Assembly: GCA_007922195.1 (NCBI GenBank)
Contig: ML681981.1
Span: 14,269,771-14,333,770, forward strand
Direction: 5' to 3'
DNA length: 64,000 bases
From: Podocnemis expansa
Lineage: Eukaryota; Chordata; Testudines; Podocnemididae
The notes under the pieces were generated by a model that saw nothing but the letters and a program-made list of their open reading frames with translations, did not search any database and was not told where the DNA came from. This document shows, piece after piece, positions 33,878 to 44,801 of this stretch. Position 1 is the first letter of the stretch. Each line of letters begins with the position of its first letter. Both the position numbers and the translations under genes were made by a program.

Positions 33878-34794
33878 TACAAGAGACTGTTCCAAAAGTC
33901 ATTGTAGTGTTTTACAGTCACTGAGATCTGTGATACCCTTGTGAGGCTGGCAGACCAGGTGCCAGCTCACACCAAAAGCCCAAGAGCTCCCTGAACACTG
34001 ACAAATGCATGCTGGAAGACAGTCTAGCACAGTAGTGGGGTAGTATAATTAAAATTTATTAGTGTTACAAGAATGTGTTTCAGCTTTATGTAAGGCTTCT
34101 AAGATGCTAAGCGTATCATCCTATTTACACCATCTGTACCTGACAGTATGGAGCTGTACAGCATTTGCATTTATAAACCTCTGATTCACACACAGGAAAA
34201 GCAGCATGAAATGCTCATTCTGCATAAAAGGGTTACACTGGAAGCAAGCAAGTCATTCTGCAGCATCAAAAAAAATAGCGTTCATGGGATGCCTCACTCC
34301 TTCCAAGAAAGGGAGGCCTGTGTATGAACTCATCCCATAAGCTTGGATTCCAGGGTAAAAAGGAGACAAAACTCCCTGGCAGGGAGAAACTTGGATCTTT
34401 ATGCTGTCTGGACTCTGTTGGGCAAAGATTCCCAACATACACAGGAGACACATGTACTGGTTGGCACAGGTCAGCCCAGAAAGTAATATTGCTGCTTACA
34501 ATGGAAGCTTCTATTACCTCTTTAAATCCAAGACTAACTCACTGGTGTGTTTATATTTCCTGGTTTAACCTTGTAAATAAGGAAGTGTTATTTCTTTGCT
34601 TACTTAACAGATTTTTAATTAGTTTATGCCTGTAGTGAATTCTGTAATAATCTTTGGTTTGATAACGAGTATAATTGACCCAAGGTAAATGACTGGTTCT
34701 TGGAGAGTGGATTGTTGCAAGTTTTGTTGTATAGGGCCATTTATCACATAGTCCATTTTGCTCAGATGGATGGTAAGACAGACTGGAACCATGG
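33878..34794. other. unique DNA, possibly an unrecognised old repeat at 34250-34620
   Basis: 34250-34620 contains GGCAGGGAGAAACTTGGATC, TGTCTGGACTCTGTTGGGC and a T-rich end with AACCTTGTAAATAAGG that could be a retroelement remnant, but I cannot name it. No gene seen; the 103-residue frame here has no recognised domain. Confidence 0.35.
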
Positions 34795-35183
34795 GCAGAC
34801 TGCCACATAGGTCAACTGGGCCCATGCCCAGGGGCCCACCATGATGTAGGGGCCCCTCTGCCCTGCCAGCACTGGGGTGGGCTTGTCCAGAAGCCAGGCT
34901 CCACACTCCCAACCCTGCCGTGGGGCTGGCCAGTCCATCCCCAGAGGTGGGACAATGAGCCAGCCATGGCTTGGCTAGTCAGCTCCAGGGCTGTTGGGGC
35001 TGACTGCCATGTGCAGTACAGTCTCTGGCATGGACTTCAGGCTGCACCGGAAGCCACATCACACATGCCAGTTGGCCCCGCTACCCCTGGTAGCCGACCA
35101 GCCAGTCCTCAGCCAGCCTCTGGCCCAGTCTGTCCCCCCTCCACCAGGCCTGAGGTCTCACTCGTGGTGCCTTGATCTGCCAT
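34795..35183. mobile_element. probable GC-rich non-autonomous DNA transposon
   Basis: A sharply bounded GC-rich block in AT-rich DNA. The left end reads GGGCAGACTGCCACATAGG; the reverse complement of the right end reads GGCAGATCAAGGCACCACG, which is similar. Inside are ACTGGGCCCATGCCCAGGG and CTCTGCCCTGCCAGCACTGG. No reliable target duplication. Open frames are chance products of base composition. Confidence 0.35.
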
Positions 35184-36634
35184 TCACTGGGATGTCCAAG
35201 ACTGTCTGTGCTTTCATGGAAAGTATTTCTTTGCTTTAGGAGTTCACATGTTATTGGGTTGATAAAAATCTAATTCTAGAATATCCAACCACTTTGGGGC
35301 TTCTGCCCTCCTTTTTGACAGTCTGACTAGGGTGTGGCACTCACAATGGTGAGCTATGTCACAGTGTGACAATCCCATCCATAGCAGTTACCGAATGTCA
35401 TTCTCCATCCATTATTACTTCACCTTACCTGGCTTCCAAAATAAGAGTTAGAGCATAGCTAGAATCACTCACTATTTCCTACATCATATAGGTTTTTCAG
35501 TCCCTACAAAATGTTATTTGAAAACTTACAACTTAGGTAAAGCCTTCATCAGGGTCACAGCTGGAACAGAACTTAATGAAGCTGGCCTCATGCTCCTGAC
35601 TAATTCTAGCGAGTGTATGCTTCACGTGAATGGTTATTCATTTGTCCTCTTTTTAAAGAAACAAATACTGCCAGTGCATCATCTCACTTGTAATGGTATT
35701 ACAGCTTCCCCTTTTCCAATAGGGTCAGAAAGTTCAAAGTTAATGGGGAAAATCTAATCAGATGCCATGCTTGGTAAATATATTAACTTTTCAATTAACT
35801 ATTTGACATTTTCATATCCCTAGAGAAGGATATTAAACTGGGAACACATGGAAACATCCTCTCTCTTGTACATAAAGCACTTGGTGCTAATATTTTTGGC
35901 ATCTTTCCCTTTGTCAAGAAATTTCAAGGAAATGGAGCCCTCATCCAGAATGCCAACATATTGCATTATCAATAAGATGACAAACTGTGATCTTAACTAT
36001 TAGTGATCCAACTGGGGTAGGAAATCCTTTTTATTAGACAGCCTGTAGCTCTGGGAGCTTAAAAAGGAGAAAATGCTATACAATGAATTTACCTGAAGTG
36101 AAGTGTTGGCTAGCTTGAGAGGCTGACAGGTATTTATTGAGGTTTGTTTTGAAATGCTGCAGCATTAAAAAAAATTGACTCATTTGCCAGGGCTCTAGTC
36201 TCCAGAATGTCTCACTGTTCTGTTTGTCCATAAATCAAGGAAATAGAAAGACATTTGCATAGATTTCTTTTCATAAAGAAATGAAGGGTAAGGACAATTG
36301 CAATGACAAAGGAGTTTGATCTAAAGTCTCCACCAGGGAAAACAAAGTATTTTTGATTTGAGTATTAGCAGTCTGCATCCTTCACTAGCAGCCTGTAGGA
36401 GATGCTACTTTTATTTCACTTGTCCTTTCTCTTTGCCATTTTAGGCCTATTTCTTGCAGCAGATGGGCAGTTAAGATACATTAAAGGTTGTGTTACCATA
36501 CTAACCTACACAACAGATTAAGTATCTGAGCATCTCTAAGAACACCTTGATTTTGAGCTACCCCTTCAAGCTTGGGAATGTCTGCTCTGGATGCCTTGAA
36601 CAGGGAATAGGAGGAAAGGTGGGCTGTGGTTAAA
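35184..36634. other. unique AT-rich DNA, no gene seen
   Basis: No coding region or dispersed repeat recognised. Confidence 0.5.
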
Positions 36635-36770
36635 GCATAGAAGATGGAACTAGAATATCAGGGCTCTATTGCTGGCTCTGCCAGAGTCTTGGAAAGTCAC
36701 CAAACTTCAGTGTCTCCATTATGCCTCTTAGAAGTGGGAACATTTACCTTTCTAACAGCTGGGAGACAAG
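36635..36770 (+). mobile_element. MIR-like SINE fragment
   Basis: The order GGGCTCTATTGCTGGCTCTG, CCAGAGTCTTGGAAAGTCAC, AAACTTCAGTGTCTCCATTA and GTGGGAACATTTACCTTTCT follows the MIR core (tRNA-related body, 'ggcaagtcac', 'cctcagtttcc', 'aaaatgggga'). It is very diverged and the tRNA-like head with its B box is weak. MIR-type CORE-SINEs are old in amniotes, so it fits. Confidence 0.55.
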
Positions 36771-38029
36771 TCTTCCTCATTAGTGATGGTCACTCACAGC
36801 AATCCTTTGACAGAGGGTACCATAGAAGGATAAAGCTACTCAGATACACAAAGCCTACCAGTAATAAAATGGATGTCAGCATTCTTTGAGCAAAGAATGC
36901 ATCTATCCTGATTTTACGCTTTGCCCTTCACAAGTGACATGAAGGTCTTTGCATCAACTTCTAACAATGCGCTTCTTTCCAGGCATCAGAATTAGCTGGT
37001 AGTCACATTTCTGGCACTTCAGGAAATACATTTAACAATTTTAATGAGATTTTCACATTAGGAATCCTTGTAGCAATATTCAGCATTCACTCTTGATCTA
37101 TTCACCTTCTAGTGCATCAGCTGCCTATAACAGATTCTCATCCAAAGTATGCAGATTGTTTAATACAGTCACCACAGCACTCTGAACATCTACCCTTTCC
37201 ATTTTTGGAGCAAAAGACAAGACCTCTAATTCAAGCCATCTGGAGCCTCCTTCCAGTGCCCTCTGTCTCAGTCTTCACTTAAACTGGACAGAGATGAAAA
37301 CCTCAGCTTGTTCCCTTATTTAACTGAATGCTCTAACATCGAGGATACGGCACATATTCATGGGCTCAAATCAAAACCCTGGCTCTGTCCATTATTGAAT
37401 TTGACCAAAAAGAGTCCAGTTCAGAATTTTGCAGGAAAGTGCAATCATTATGATGGGCTGAACCAAAACTCAAAATCCAATCTCCTTAAATACCTTTGTG
37501 ATAGTCAAAATCTAGATCCAAGTCTTGTAGGTTAAGCCCATCTAAAATTTATATGGAAGTCCCCACACACAGGTCAGTCAGCTGGATCCCTAATTAGACA
37601 ACACATGCTCCCTTGCACCACCACCTGAGAGCTTGCTTAGCTCTTGGGAGCTATAGACACTACAAAATATGGGACAAGAGTACGTCTTCTGAAACCCAGA
37701 AGTCCTACTGATGTCAGCAGAGCCAGTTCCTCTCAACTATTTTTCTGCATAGGAATGATAAGTTTCTCTGAGGAGACATGAGGATGGCAGCTGAAAACCA
37801 AGACATGATGATTTACCAGTGTTAGATATTACCATCTTCTGTTTAACATCCTTCACAGATAGTGGTATGAAAGTGTTACACCACACAAGACTGAATCCTC
37901 TGTCTTCCACACAAATCAAAGGATAATATTTCAACACTTCTGCATTATTTTTGATAATTCTATCAGTCCTACCTAATAAACCCCACCGTCATGGTTCTTT
38001 TCATTCTTAGTATATTTTTAAAACTCATT
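36771..38029. other. unique AT-rich DNA, no gene seen
   Basis: No gene recognised. The 3' part (37.7-38.0 kb) might continue the LINE remnant that begins at 38030, but I see no motif that supports this. Confidence 0.4.
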
Positions 38030-39225
38030 GTCCTGAACATTCTGCCACAGATTTCTTTCTTGCATCTCTCCACTTCCCAACTTTTGATTTATAGTCACTA
38101 CCACCAGTGTTCCCTTCTTTCATCTGTTGAATCTTAATTTTTTTTTTTTTATTTGTAATAGCTGCTTTCACTTTTTCTCTAAACCAAGCTGTCAAATTGT
38201 ATTTTTGTGTTTTGGGGTTTTTTTTTGTTTTTAAATCAACAAAAGCTTTCTCCCATGATTGAGCCATTTAGTAAGGGATTCTAATATTCATCATTCTTGT
38301 TTCTGCTTATGTTCTCTCCCACCTGAGTTGACTCAGATTGCTCTTAGCTTTATGAAACTGGCCCTATTAAGACACTAACATACAAAGATATTACTGGTCT
38401 GGTCTTTGCTCACACATTACAAGTATGATTACTTGTATCTAAGCTCCTGTTAATTTTTAGTTTTATGATCAGTTCCTCTTTATGCTAATCTGACATAGAA
38501 TTCTCCTACATTGGCAGTGACATTTTGAGACTTAGAAAAGCATCATTTGAGGTTTAAAGTTCCAAGGAGGTTTTAGTATTGGGAGTGTGTGCCAGCATGA
38601 GCCACTCAGACTGAAGTCCTCCTGGATCATAGTTCCTCCTCCTTCCTTTTCTCCTCTCCCCACACCACTACAGGTAAGTCTGTAAGAAGGTAATATTCTT
38701 CTCAAACACAATTCTGGTGGTCTGTAGCAGATAACCAGCTAGCACTCTATCTGTTGGAGCACTAATCCCAAGAAGTGCTCAAGATCATTTGCTTCTGAGT
38801 TACCAATGTCTCAGAAACAAATGCCATTTTTTTTATGTAAACTACCATTTCCCCTTCCTTTTTGCCCACCCATCCTTCCTAAATAGCTTATAAACTATTG
38901 ATTTTAATATTCCACTCTTTTGAATCATACCTGGTTTTAGTAATACCAACTAGAATCAGGTTTATGCTCACAAGTGAACAGATCTAGCTCATCCCATTTG
39001 TTATCAAGACTCCTAGCATTAGCAACTGAAGAATTTCTCATGCGTCTCCCCTTAAGTTTCTTGATCGATTTTGTTGTCACCATCTCAATTTCATGCTGAG
39101 TACTCAAGATTTTCTCTCTCGTTACTCCCCTCTCTTGCTCCAAGTTTACTCTCCTCCTGACTCTCCTAGCTAGCCTATCTACTAAACTAGAACAATTCAG
39201 TCTACATAGACCCCCCCACTCCCCA
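38030..39225 (-). pseudogene. CR1-clade ORF2 endonuclease remnant
   Basis: On the minus strand the frame near 38937-39284 reads NSSVANARSLDNKWDELDLF then TCEHKPD, which matches the opening of a CR1-clade endonuclease (NARSLxNKxDEL...KPDIIGITE). Lower-coordinate pieces continue in order: KKMAFVSETLVTQKQ, and after a probable insertion at 38560-38690, a lysine-rich linker (YNLTAWFREKVKAAITNKKK) at 38025-38267. Many stops and shifts break it. A separate LINE tail at 39226-39333 abuts it, and the RT-bearing CR1 at 39884-41850 lies just upstream on the same strand; whether these were one insertion is unclear. Confidence 0.6.
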
Positions 39226-39333
39226 AGGTAAGAATGGACTATTATGATCATATAGTCTGACCTCATGCAGAATGCAGGCCACAATACCTCAGTCCTGTAA
39301 TAAGTCTCTAACCTATGACTGAGTTAAAGTCCT
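39226..39333 (-). mobile_element. CR1/L3-type LINE 3' end
   Basis: AATGGACTATTATGATCATA, TAGTCTGACCTCATGCAGAA and TGCAGGCCACAATACCTCAG, then TAACCTATGACTGAG, are the reverse of a common reptilian CR1-type LINE 3' end. About 108 bp; the rest is truncated. Confidence 0.65.
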
Positions 39334-39512
39334 CAAATCATGGTTCACCAATGTGCCATCAAACCAAAGCCCAGCACCCTAACACCACTTACCAAGTTAG
39401 CAATTAACTTCCAAAATCTTCTCCCTTCCTTTGGTCATAGGACAGAATGGGGCTCAGGGAAGATGGCTTGGATATTCTTCAGTACACTCAATTCCCTGAA
39501 GTTATCTACAAG

Positions 39513-39696
39513 CGGAAGCGTTGCTGGCGCTGGGCACCCAGAGCACGTGCCCCAAATCCCAGCGCCAGTGCCCTGGATCTGGAGGGGCCACCCCTCTCCT
39601 GGTCTCCAGCCCCATCCCCAGCTGGGGATGCAGGGCCCGGCTGCCTGCGGCCACTTCCAGCCCCGTGGGCCGTGCCCCAGGTCAGCAATGCCCCTG
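39513..39696. mobile_element. GC-rich hAT-type MITE, 184 bp, perfect 8 bp duplication
   Basis: The left end CGGAAGCGTTGCTGGCGCTG corresponds to the reverse complement of the right end, CAGGGGCATTGCTGACCTGG. TCTACAAG is present at 39505-39512 and 39697-39704, a perfect 8 bp target duplication, so the boundaries are secure. Inside are GGGCACCCAGAGCACGTGCC and CCCCAGCTGGGGATGCAGGG. Open frames across it on both strands (up to 184 residues) are chance frames. Confidence 0.85.
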
Positions 39697-39979
39697 TCTA
39701 CAAGATATCTTACTATGCATTATCATTCATGGCAATATGAATCACCACCTCTAGGATACCTAATCTTAATGATTCCATGGGTCTTAACTGCAGGAAGGCA
39801 GTACATGGTCCTGTTGTCTACTTGTCTCCTGTACAATGTTCTTTTGATTCTTTGGTGTAATCAGGAAGATAAACTGTCTTTCATAGAATCATAGAAACTG
39901 GAAGGGAGCACAAGACGTCATTGAGTCCAGTTCCCTGCGTTCATGGCAGGACAAAGTACCATCTTAAAACATCCCTGAC

Positions 39980-41700
39980 AGGTATTTGTCTAACCTGCTC
40001 TTAAAAACTTTCAGTTGTAGAGATTCCACAACCTCCCCAGGCAGCTTATTCCAGTGGTTAATCACCCTCAAGTTTTTTTTTCTAATGTTCAACCTTAATC
40101 TCCCATGGTGTAATTTAAGCCCATAGCTTGTCGTCACATCATTGGCAGTTAAGAATAATTTCTCTCTTCCTCAAAAGTCTTTTAGGTACTTAAACTATTG
40201 TCTCCTCGCAATCTCCTCTTTTCTAGACTAAACAAACCCAGTTCTTTCAATCTTCCCTCACAAGTCAATTGTTCCAAACCTGTAATCATTTTTGTTGCCT
40301 CTCTCTGAAATGTCTCCAAGTTGTCCACACCTTTCTTGAAATGAGGCACCCAGAACTGGACACAGTACTCCAGCTGGACCCTAATCAACATGGACTGGAA
40401 TAATTATTTCTCATGTCTTACTTACAATACCACCACTAATATAACCCAGAATGGTGTTTACTTTTTTTTTTTTTTGCGCAACAGAGTTACCTGTTGATTC
40501 ATATTTAGCACATGGTCCACTATGGCATCCAGACCCTCTTCCACAGTATTCCTTCCTAGGCAGCCATTGCCCATTGTGTGTGTGTGTGGGCAGTTGATTG
40601 TTCTTTGAAGTACTTCGCATTTGTTTTTGATGAAATTCAGTATTCACCTCAGACCATTTCACCAGTTTGTTCAGATCATTTTGCATTGTGATCCTAGCCT
40701 CCAAAGCACTTGCAACCCTCCCAGCTTGGCATCATCCATAAACTCTAAGTATACTTTCCAAGGGGCCTGCAACCTTTGGCTCTGGAACTGCATGTGGCTC
40801 TTTGGCTGCCAACTTGCGACTCTGGGCCCCTTCCTGCTCTCAGGGGACCCTGCAGGTGGCTCAGGCCTGGCTCCAGGCTCTCTCCACTAGTAAGGGGACC
40901 CAGTCCTGGTTCTGGGCTCCCAACACCAGGGGACCCTGGCCCAGCCCCCACACCACAAGGTTACCCCTTTGCAGCTCTCATACCACTTGGTTATTGAAGG
41001 AGTTTTTTAAAAAATGGCTCTTTATCTCCTGGATTGCCAGCCCTCTGCTATGCCATCATCTAAATCAATGATGAAAATATTGAACAGAACCAGACCTAGA
41101 ATCAGTTCCTGCAGTCCCCTGCTCATTATGTCCTTCCAACATGACTATGAAATATAACTGCTTTCTGGGAGTGACTAGCCAACCAGTTTTGCACCCATCT
41201 TATAGTAGCTTTATCTAGACTGTACTTCCCTAGTTTGTTAATGAGATGGTAATGTAAGACTTTATCAAACGCTTTACTGATGTCTAAGTATACCACATCT
41301 ACAGTTTCCCCTTTATCCACAAGTCTTGTTACCCTGTCATAGAAAGCTATTTGTTCTTGACAAATCCACATTGACTGTCACTTAACCACCACATCTATTT
41401 GTTAATTGATTCCTTAATTATTTGCTCCATTTTTTCCAGGGAGCAAGCTGACTGGTCTACAATTCTCTGGGTTGTCCTTACTTCCATTTTTATAGATGGG
41501 CATTATATTTGCTCTTTTCCAGTCCATGATTTTTCAAAGATAATAGACAATGGCTCATATCACCTGAGTCAGCACCTTGAGTATTTTAGGGTGCGTATCA
41601 TCAGGCCCTTGTGACTTGAAGACATTTAATTTGACTAAACTTTTTAACTTGTTCTTTCCTTATTTTAGCTTTTGATCCTATCCCATTTTTAGTGCCCTTC
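39980..41700 (-). pseudogene. CR1 ORF2 reverse transcriptase and C-terminus, broken
   Basis: On the minus strand, from high to low coordinates: KILKVLTQ and WKRANIMPIYKNGSKDNPEN then RPVSL (RT fingers, about 41410-41620); CQEQIAFYDRVTRLVDKGE and VDVVYLDISKAFDKV (palm with the YLDxSKAFD box, near 41250-41370), IRWVQNWLASHSQKAV; VLFNIFIIDLDD (about 41040-41080); after the foreign insertion, NDLNKLVKWSEVNTEFHQKQ and VNTILGYISGGIVSKT (40411-40704); and [27 protein letters not shown] (40182-40391). The expected FADD catalytic box falls at or next to the insertion and is not readable. It cannot be functional. Confidence 0.85.
40762..41044. mobile_element. GC-rich element inserted in the CR1
   Basis: CR1 similarity stops near TATACTTTCCAAGG (40758) and resumes at CTGCTATGCCATCATCTAAA (about 41045). 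The insert begins GGCCTGCAACCTTTGGCTC, shows ACTGCATGTGGCTCTTTGGC, and ends GATTGCCAGCCCT. The wording resembles the start of the hAT element at 11781 (GAGCTGCACGTGGCTCTTCC), so it is probably a related non-autonomous element. The target duplication is not clear. Confidence 0.55.
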
Positions 41701-41850
41701 CCTACATCAGACATCCTATAGTTACCAACATTCTCAGTGAAGACCAAAAACAAAAATCAATTTCTCCCCCCCCCACATTGAGTAATGGTTCTATGTTGTC
41801 CTCGGTCTTCCTTTTGTTTCTAATCTCTTTCTTGAGCATTGCTTTCTAGA

Positions 41851-42933
41851 GAAAGATGATTTTCTTACAGGTTGATCTACAATGCATCAAGTTGTGTCCC
41901 ATACATATCTCCACACCCTTGAACTAGCTGGGTCTAATACGGGATCTAATACTCTCATTGAGATTATTAGACTGGATAGATCCCTTGCATGCAATACTGA
42001 GCTACAGCAAAGACCCTGGCCAGACTCTTGTTCTGATTTATTTCAAACTTCAGGTTTAATGTGTCAGAAGAAAGTTTGCTCTCAGTACAAATCAGGTATT
42101 TTATGTTGAGTGCACTCAAGACATAGCAAGCTTCACACTCAATATTTCCTTCAGAGCTTTGTGACAAGTGCCTGAGATCACTTTGCTGACTCACCTGGTT
42201 AGAGCTAAACAAGAGTATGGGATGATATTTTTAATTGAACCAAACAGTGACAAATGTTTACCTATGGGTCACAGTGCCAACAGGTATGTCTATTTCACAT
42301 TAAGTAATTAATCAAATTGATGGCTCTTGGTCTGGGTTATGACTCAAAGCTCTAACTCATGGCTAGAAAGTATTAGGGAAAGATGACAGCTAAACAATAT
42401 TTCTAAGATAGATGGCTGCAGGGAGATTTTAACACACAAAAATCAGTTTTAGGTTCAGAAAATGAATTCTGGAACAAGTTCAACTTATTTTCAATTTGAA
42501 AAAGAAAAAGATATATGCGGAAGCTAAGCAGAGTCTATTAATTGTTGGACAGCTTTCTTAGAAGCAGCACTTTACACAGCCTTTGAATTACTATACTATC
42601 TGATAATCACTTTAGAGTATTCATTTGTATGTTCAAAAGCTACATGGATTTGTTTGTGCTGGGTGAGTCATTCACTCCAGTAGAGGAATGTCAACACAAG
42701 AAAATAGACCAGTTTAGAAGAATAGAAAAACAGCTCAAGAATCCTACTGCAAGAACAAAACAGTTATTAAATTGACAAAACCTGATCACAACAATCTCAA
42801 GAAAAGTAGTTTAACTCTTGGTCATCTGGTATCAGTCATAATTTTTATAGAAATGACAATGCATTTTTAGAATACTTGTAACAAATAAGGTAGCTTTCAA
42901 CTCAAGTAGAGAAAAACATTTGAAAAACTCCTA
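41851..42933. other. unique AT-rich DNA, no gene seen
   Basis: No gene or further repeat recognised. Confidence 0.5.
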
Positions 42934-42943
42934 AAAGGAGAAA

Positions 42944-43075
42944 AGTTCCAAAAGGGCAGCCATGTTAGTGTAATTCAGTAAAACAAACAAGGAGACCTAG
43001 GGCACTTAAAGACCAAGATTTATTTGTGCAATAGATAAGTTAGTCTCAGTGCCACAGGACTCCTCATTTGTTTTT
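42944..43075. mobile_element. Penelope-like foldback insertion
   Basis: The left arm is a PLE tail in reverse (TTCCAAAAGGGCAGCCATG, TTAGTGTAATTCAGTAAAAC, AAGGAGACCTAGGGCAC, ending near TTTATTTGTGCAATAG). The right arm then runs forward (GTTAGTCTCAGTGCCACAGG, ACTCCTCATTTGTTTTT). Possible target duplication AAAGGAGAAA (42934-42943) against AAATGGAGAAA (43076-43086). The same layout occurs at 52572 and 57441. Confidence 0.7.
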
Positions 43076-43086
43076 AAATGGAGAAA

Positions 43087-44540
43087 TTAAATGATAATAT
43101 ACTTTATATGTAACAAAACTAACTATTCTCAATGCAAAGGGACTTCTGAAAGAGCACCACAGGTCCAAAGCCAATCTCTTATGAAACATTCACTAGGTGA
43201 GTAATGGAAAATGAAGATTAACAGAGTTCTTTGTCCTCTTTGGTTGTTTTACCATCCCATTCTTGTTGGCAGGATTCACACTTTTTCCTAACACAAAGGC
43301 CAATCATTTGCTTTATCTTTTATGGTAGATAAAGAGAACAAAAAACCCCAAGAAACAAGCAATGTCTCCACAAGAAAGCATAGTGAAAGTTTACTCTCTA
43401 TCATTCTGCACAAAATAGCCGTCCCTGCAGGCAACTGATTCTTTGGAGAATTAGAAATACCAGAGAGAGAGTTACATAGCAGAATATAGAACAAGACCAA
43501 AAGCTAGAAGGAAGTGGAGCATGCTCCTCCACTAACTTGCCTCAGCTCTCTAGCAGCTGCATATATCAGCTTCCTTTGGTTCAAGACAGACACAATGGTT
43601 TCATCATTAAGAGTCATGAGCTCCAATCCTAACAAATACCTGACATTGGAGAGATTAGTAATTATCACCACATCTCTGAACTGATCTAAAATTGTACATT
43701 AAAAGAGCAGAGTATTTGCATGGTCTACTGGAAACTGGAAGACTGTACATCAGTGTCAAAATGACACTGTACATCTATGCTCTCTGAAAGATGTTAGCAC
43801 CCACTCAAGTCAGTCTGACCTATATTATCATAAAACTTTAGAAAAGCCATTTGTCAGACATTACATTTTCATTTTAACAGGACACAGGAGTGTAAAGCAT
43901 TCCCAGATCTCACCAAAATGCCCGGCTAGAGGTTACGCATCATTAGACAGCCAATGGGAGGTTGTTGATAGCAATAATACTGACAGATGTTAGGAATATA
44001 CTTGGACAGTTGAATGTATGAAGAATGAATTTGGTCTTTCCCTATGTACACTAAACTTGTTTAAGTTACCTCAATACTTCCCCATTGATCATTCAATCAC
44101 AAAACTAAAAATATCAGAGAGTTCAAAACAAATTTAATGGGTTTTGGCCCTTTAGTGAATAGGGTATTTGAGGGTTTACAGTGGGGCAGAGGTGTTTTGT
44201 TTTACTTTCTATGGACTATTGTAATCCTTAAATAAATTAGTCAATTAAAATACAAGTTGCTAGAAAGACTTGACATGCATGAACTTACTTCCAGCCTGGA
44301 TCAAGAAGTGGGACCCCTTACTTTGCTGCTTCTCCAGCAGGTCAGACTCAGAAAATCCAATTTGAGGATAAAAGATGAACAGCCTACTAAGAAATCTTTG
44401 GAGACTGAACACACTTTCCAAAGTACAATATATTTCATTATTGTGTGAAGTATGATAAACAGCAGTGAAACAGAAACCACATTTAATACCAATACATTAA
44501 AAACAGTTTTAAGTAAAACAAACGCCACTCAGCTCCATCT
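43087..44540. other. unique AT-rich DNA, no gene seen
   Basis: No gene or repeat recognised with confidence. Confidence 0.5.
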
Positions 44541-44801
44541 AGGGCAGGTTTACACTGCCTGCTGTTTTCAGCAGCAGTTGGACAGAGACACGCTAAATAA
44601 CTTGCATATCTCAGTTTGATGTCCACTGTGCTGAATCAAATGGAGGAGCCTCCCTTGGACTCAGCACTACTCCAGTTGCTGGGATGGTGCTCAAAGATCG
44701 ACTTCCTGATCAACTGAGGGGGCCTTCACAGACCCCATCAGTTAATTAGGAAAGTCAATTGGATGGCAGCAATTTTGCCACCATCGGTGAAGACTAGCCC
44801 T
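44541..44801. mobile_element. MITE with AGGGC...GTTTACAC ends, 261 bp
   Basis: The left end is AGGGCAGGTTTACACTGCC and the reverse complement of the right end is AGGGCTAGTCTTCACCG. The interior includes CAGCAGCAGTTGGACAGAG and TCAACTGAGGGGGCC. The ends are like those of 13090-13494. No coding capacity; target duplication not clear. Confidence 0.55.

Larger units (their letters stand above)
39884..41850 (-). mobile_element. CR1 LINE, 3' half with reverse transcriptase, decayed
   Basis: The low-coordinate end opens with TCATAGAATCATAGAAACTG, the reverse of the CR1 terminal repeat. Reading upwards on the minus strand come the ORF2 C-terminus, the RT and the region before it, ending in CTCGGTCTTCCTTTTGTTTC near 41800-41820. 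About 1.97 kb including a 280 bp foreign insertion. The 5' half is absent, as usual for CR1. Confidence 0.9.

Noticed and set aside
36635..36770. tRNA gene at the MIR-like sequence
   Set aside because: No intact A and B boxes and no cloverleaf; the wording fits the MIR core instead.
39340..39894. 184-residue open frame on the plus strand
   Set aside because: It spans unique DNA, an entire hAT MITE with its target duplication, and unique DNA again up to the CR1 boundary, so it is a chance frame.
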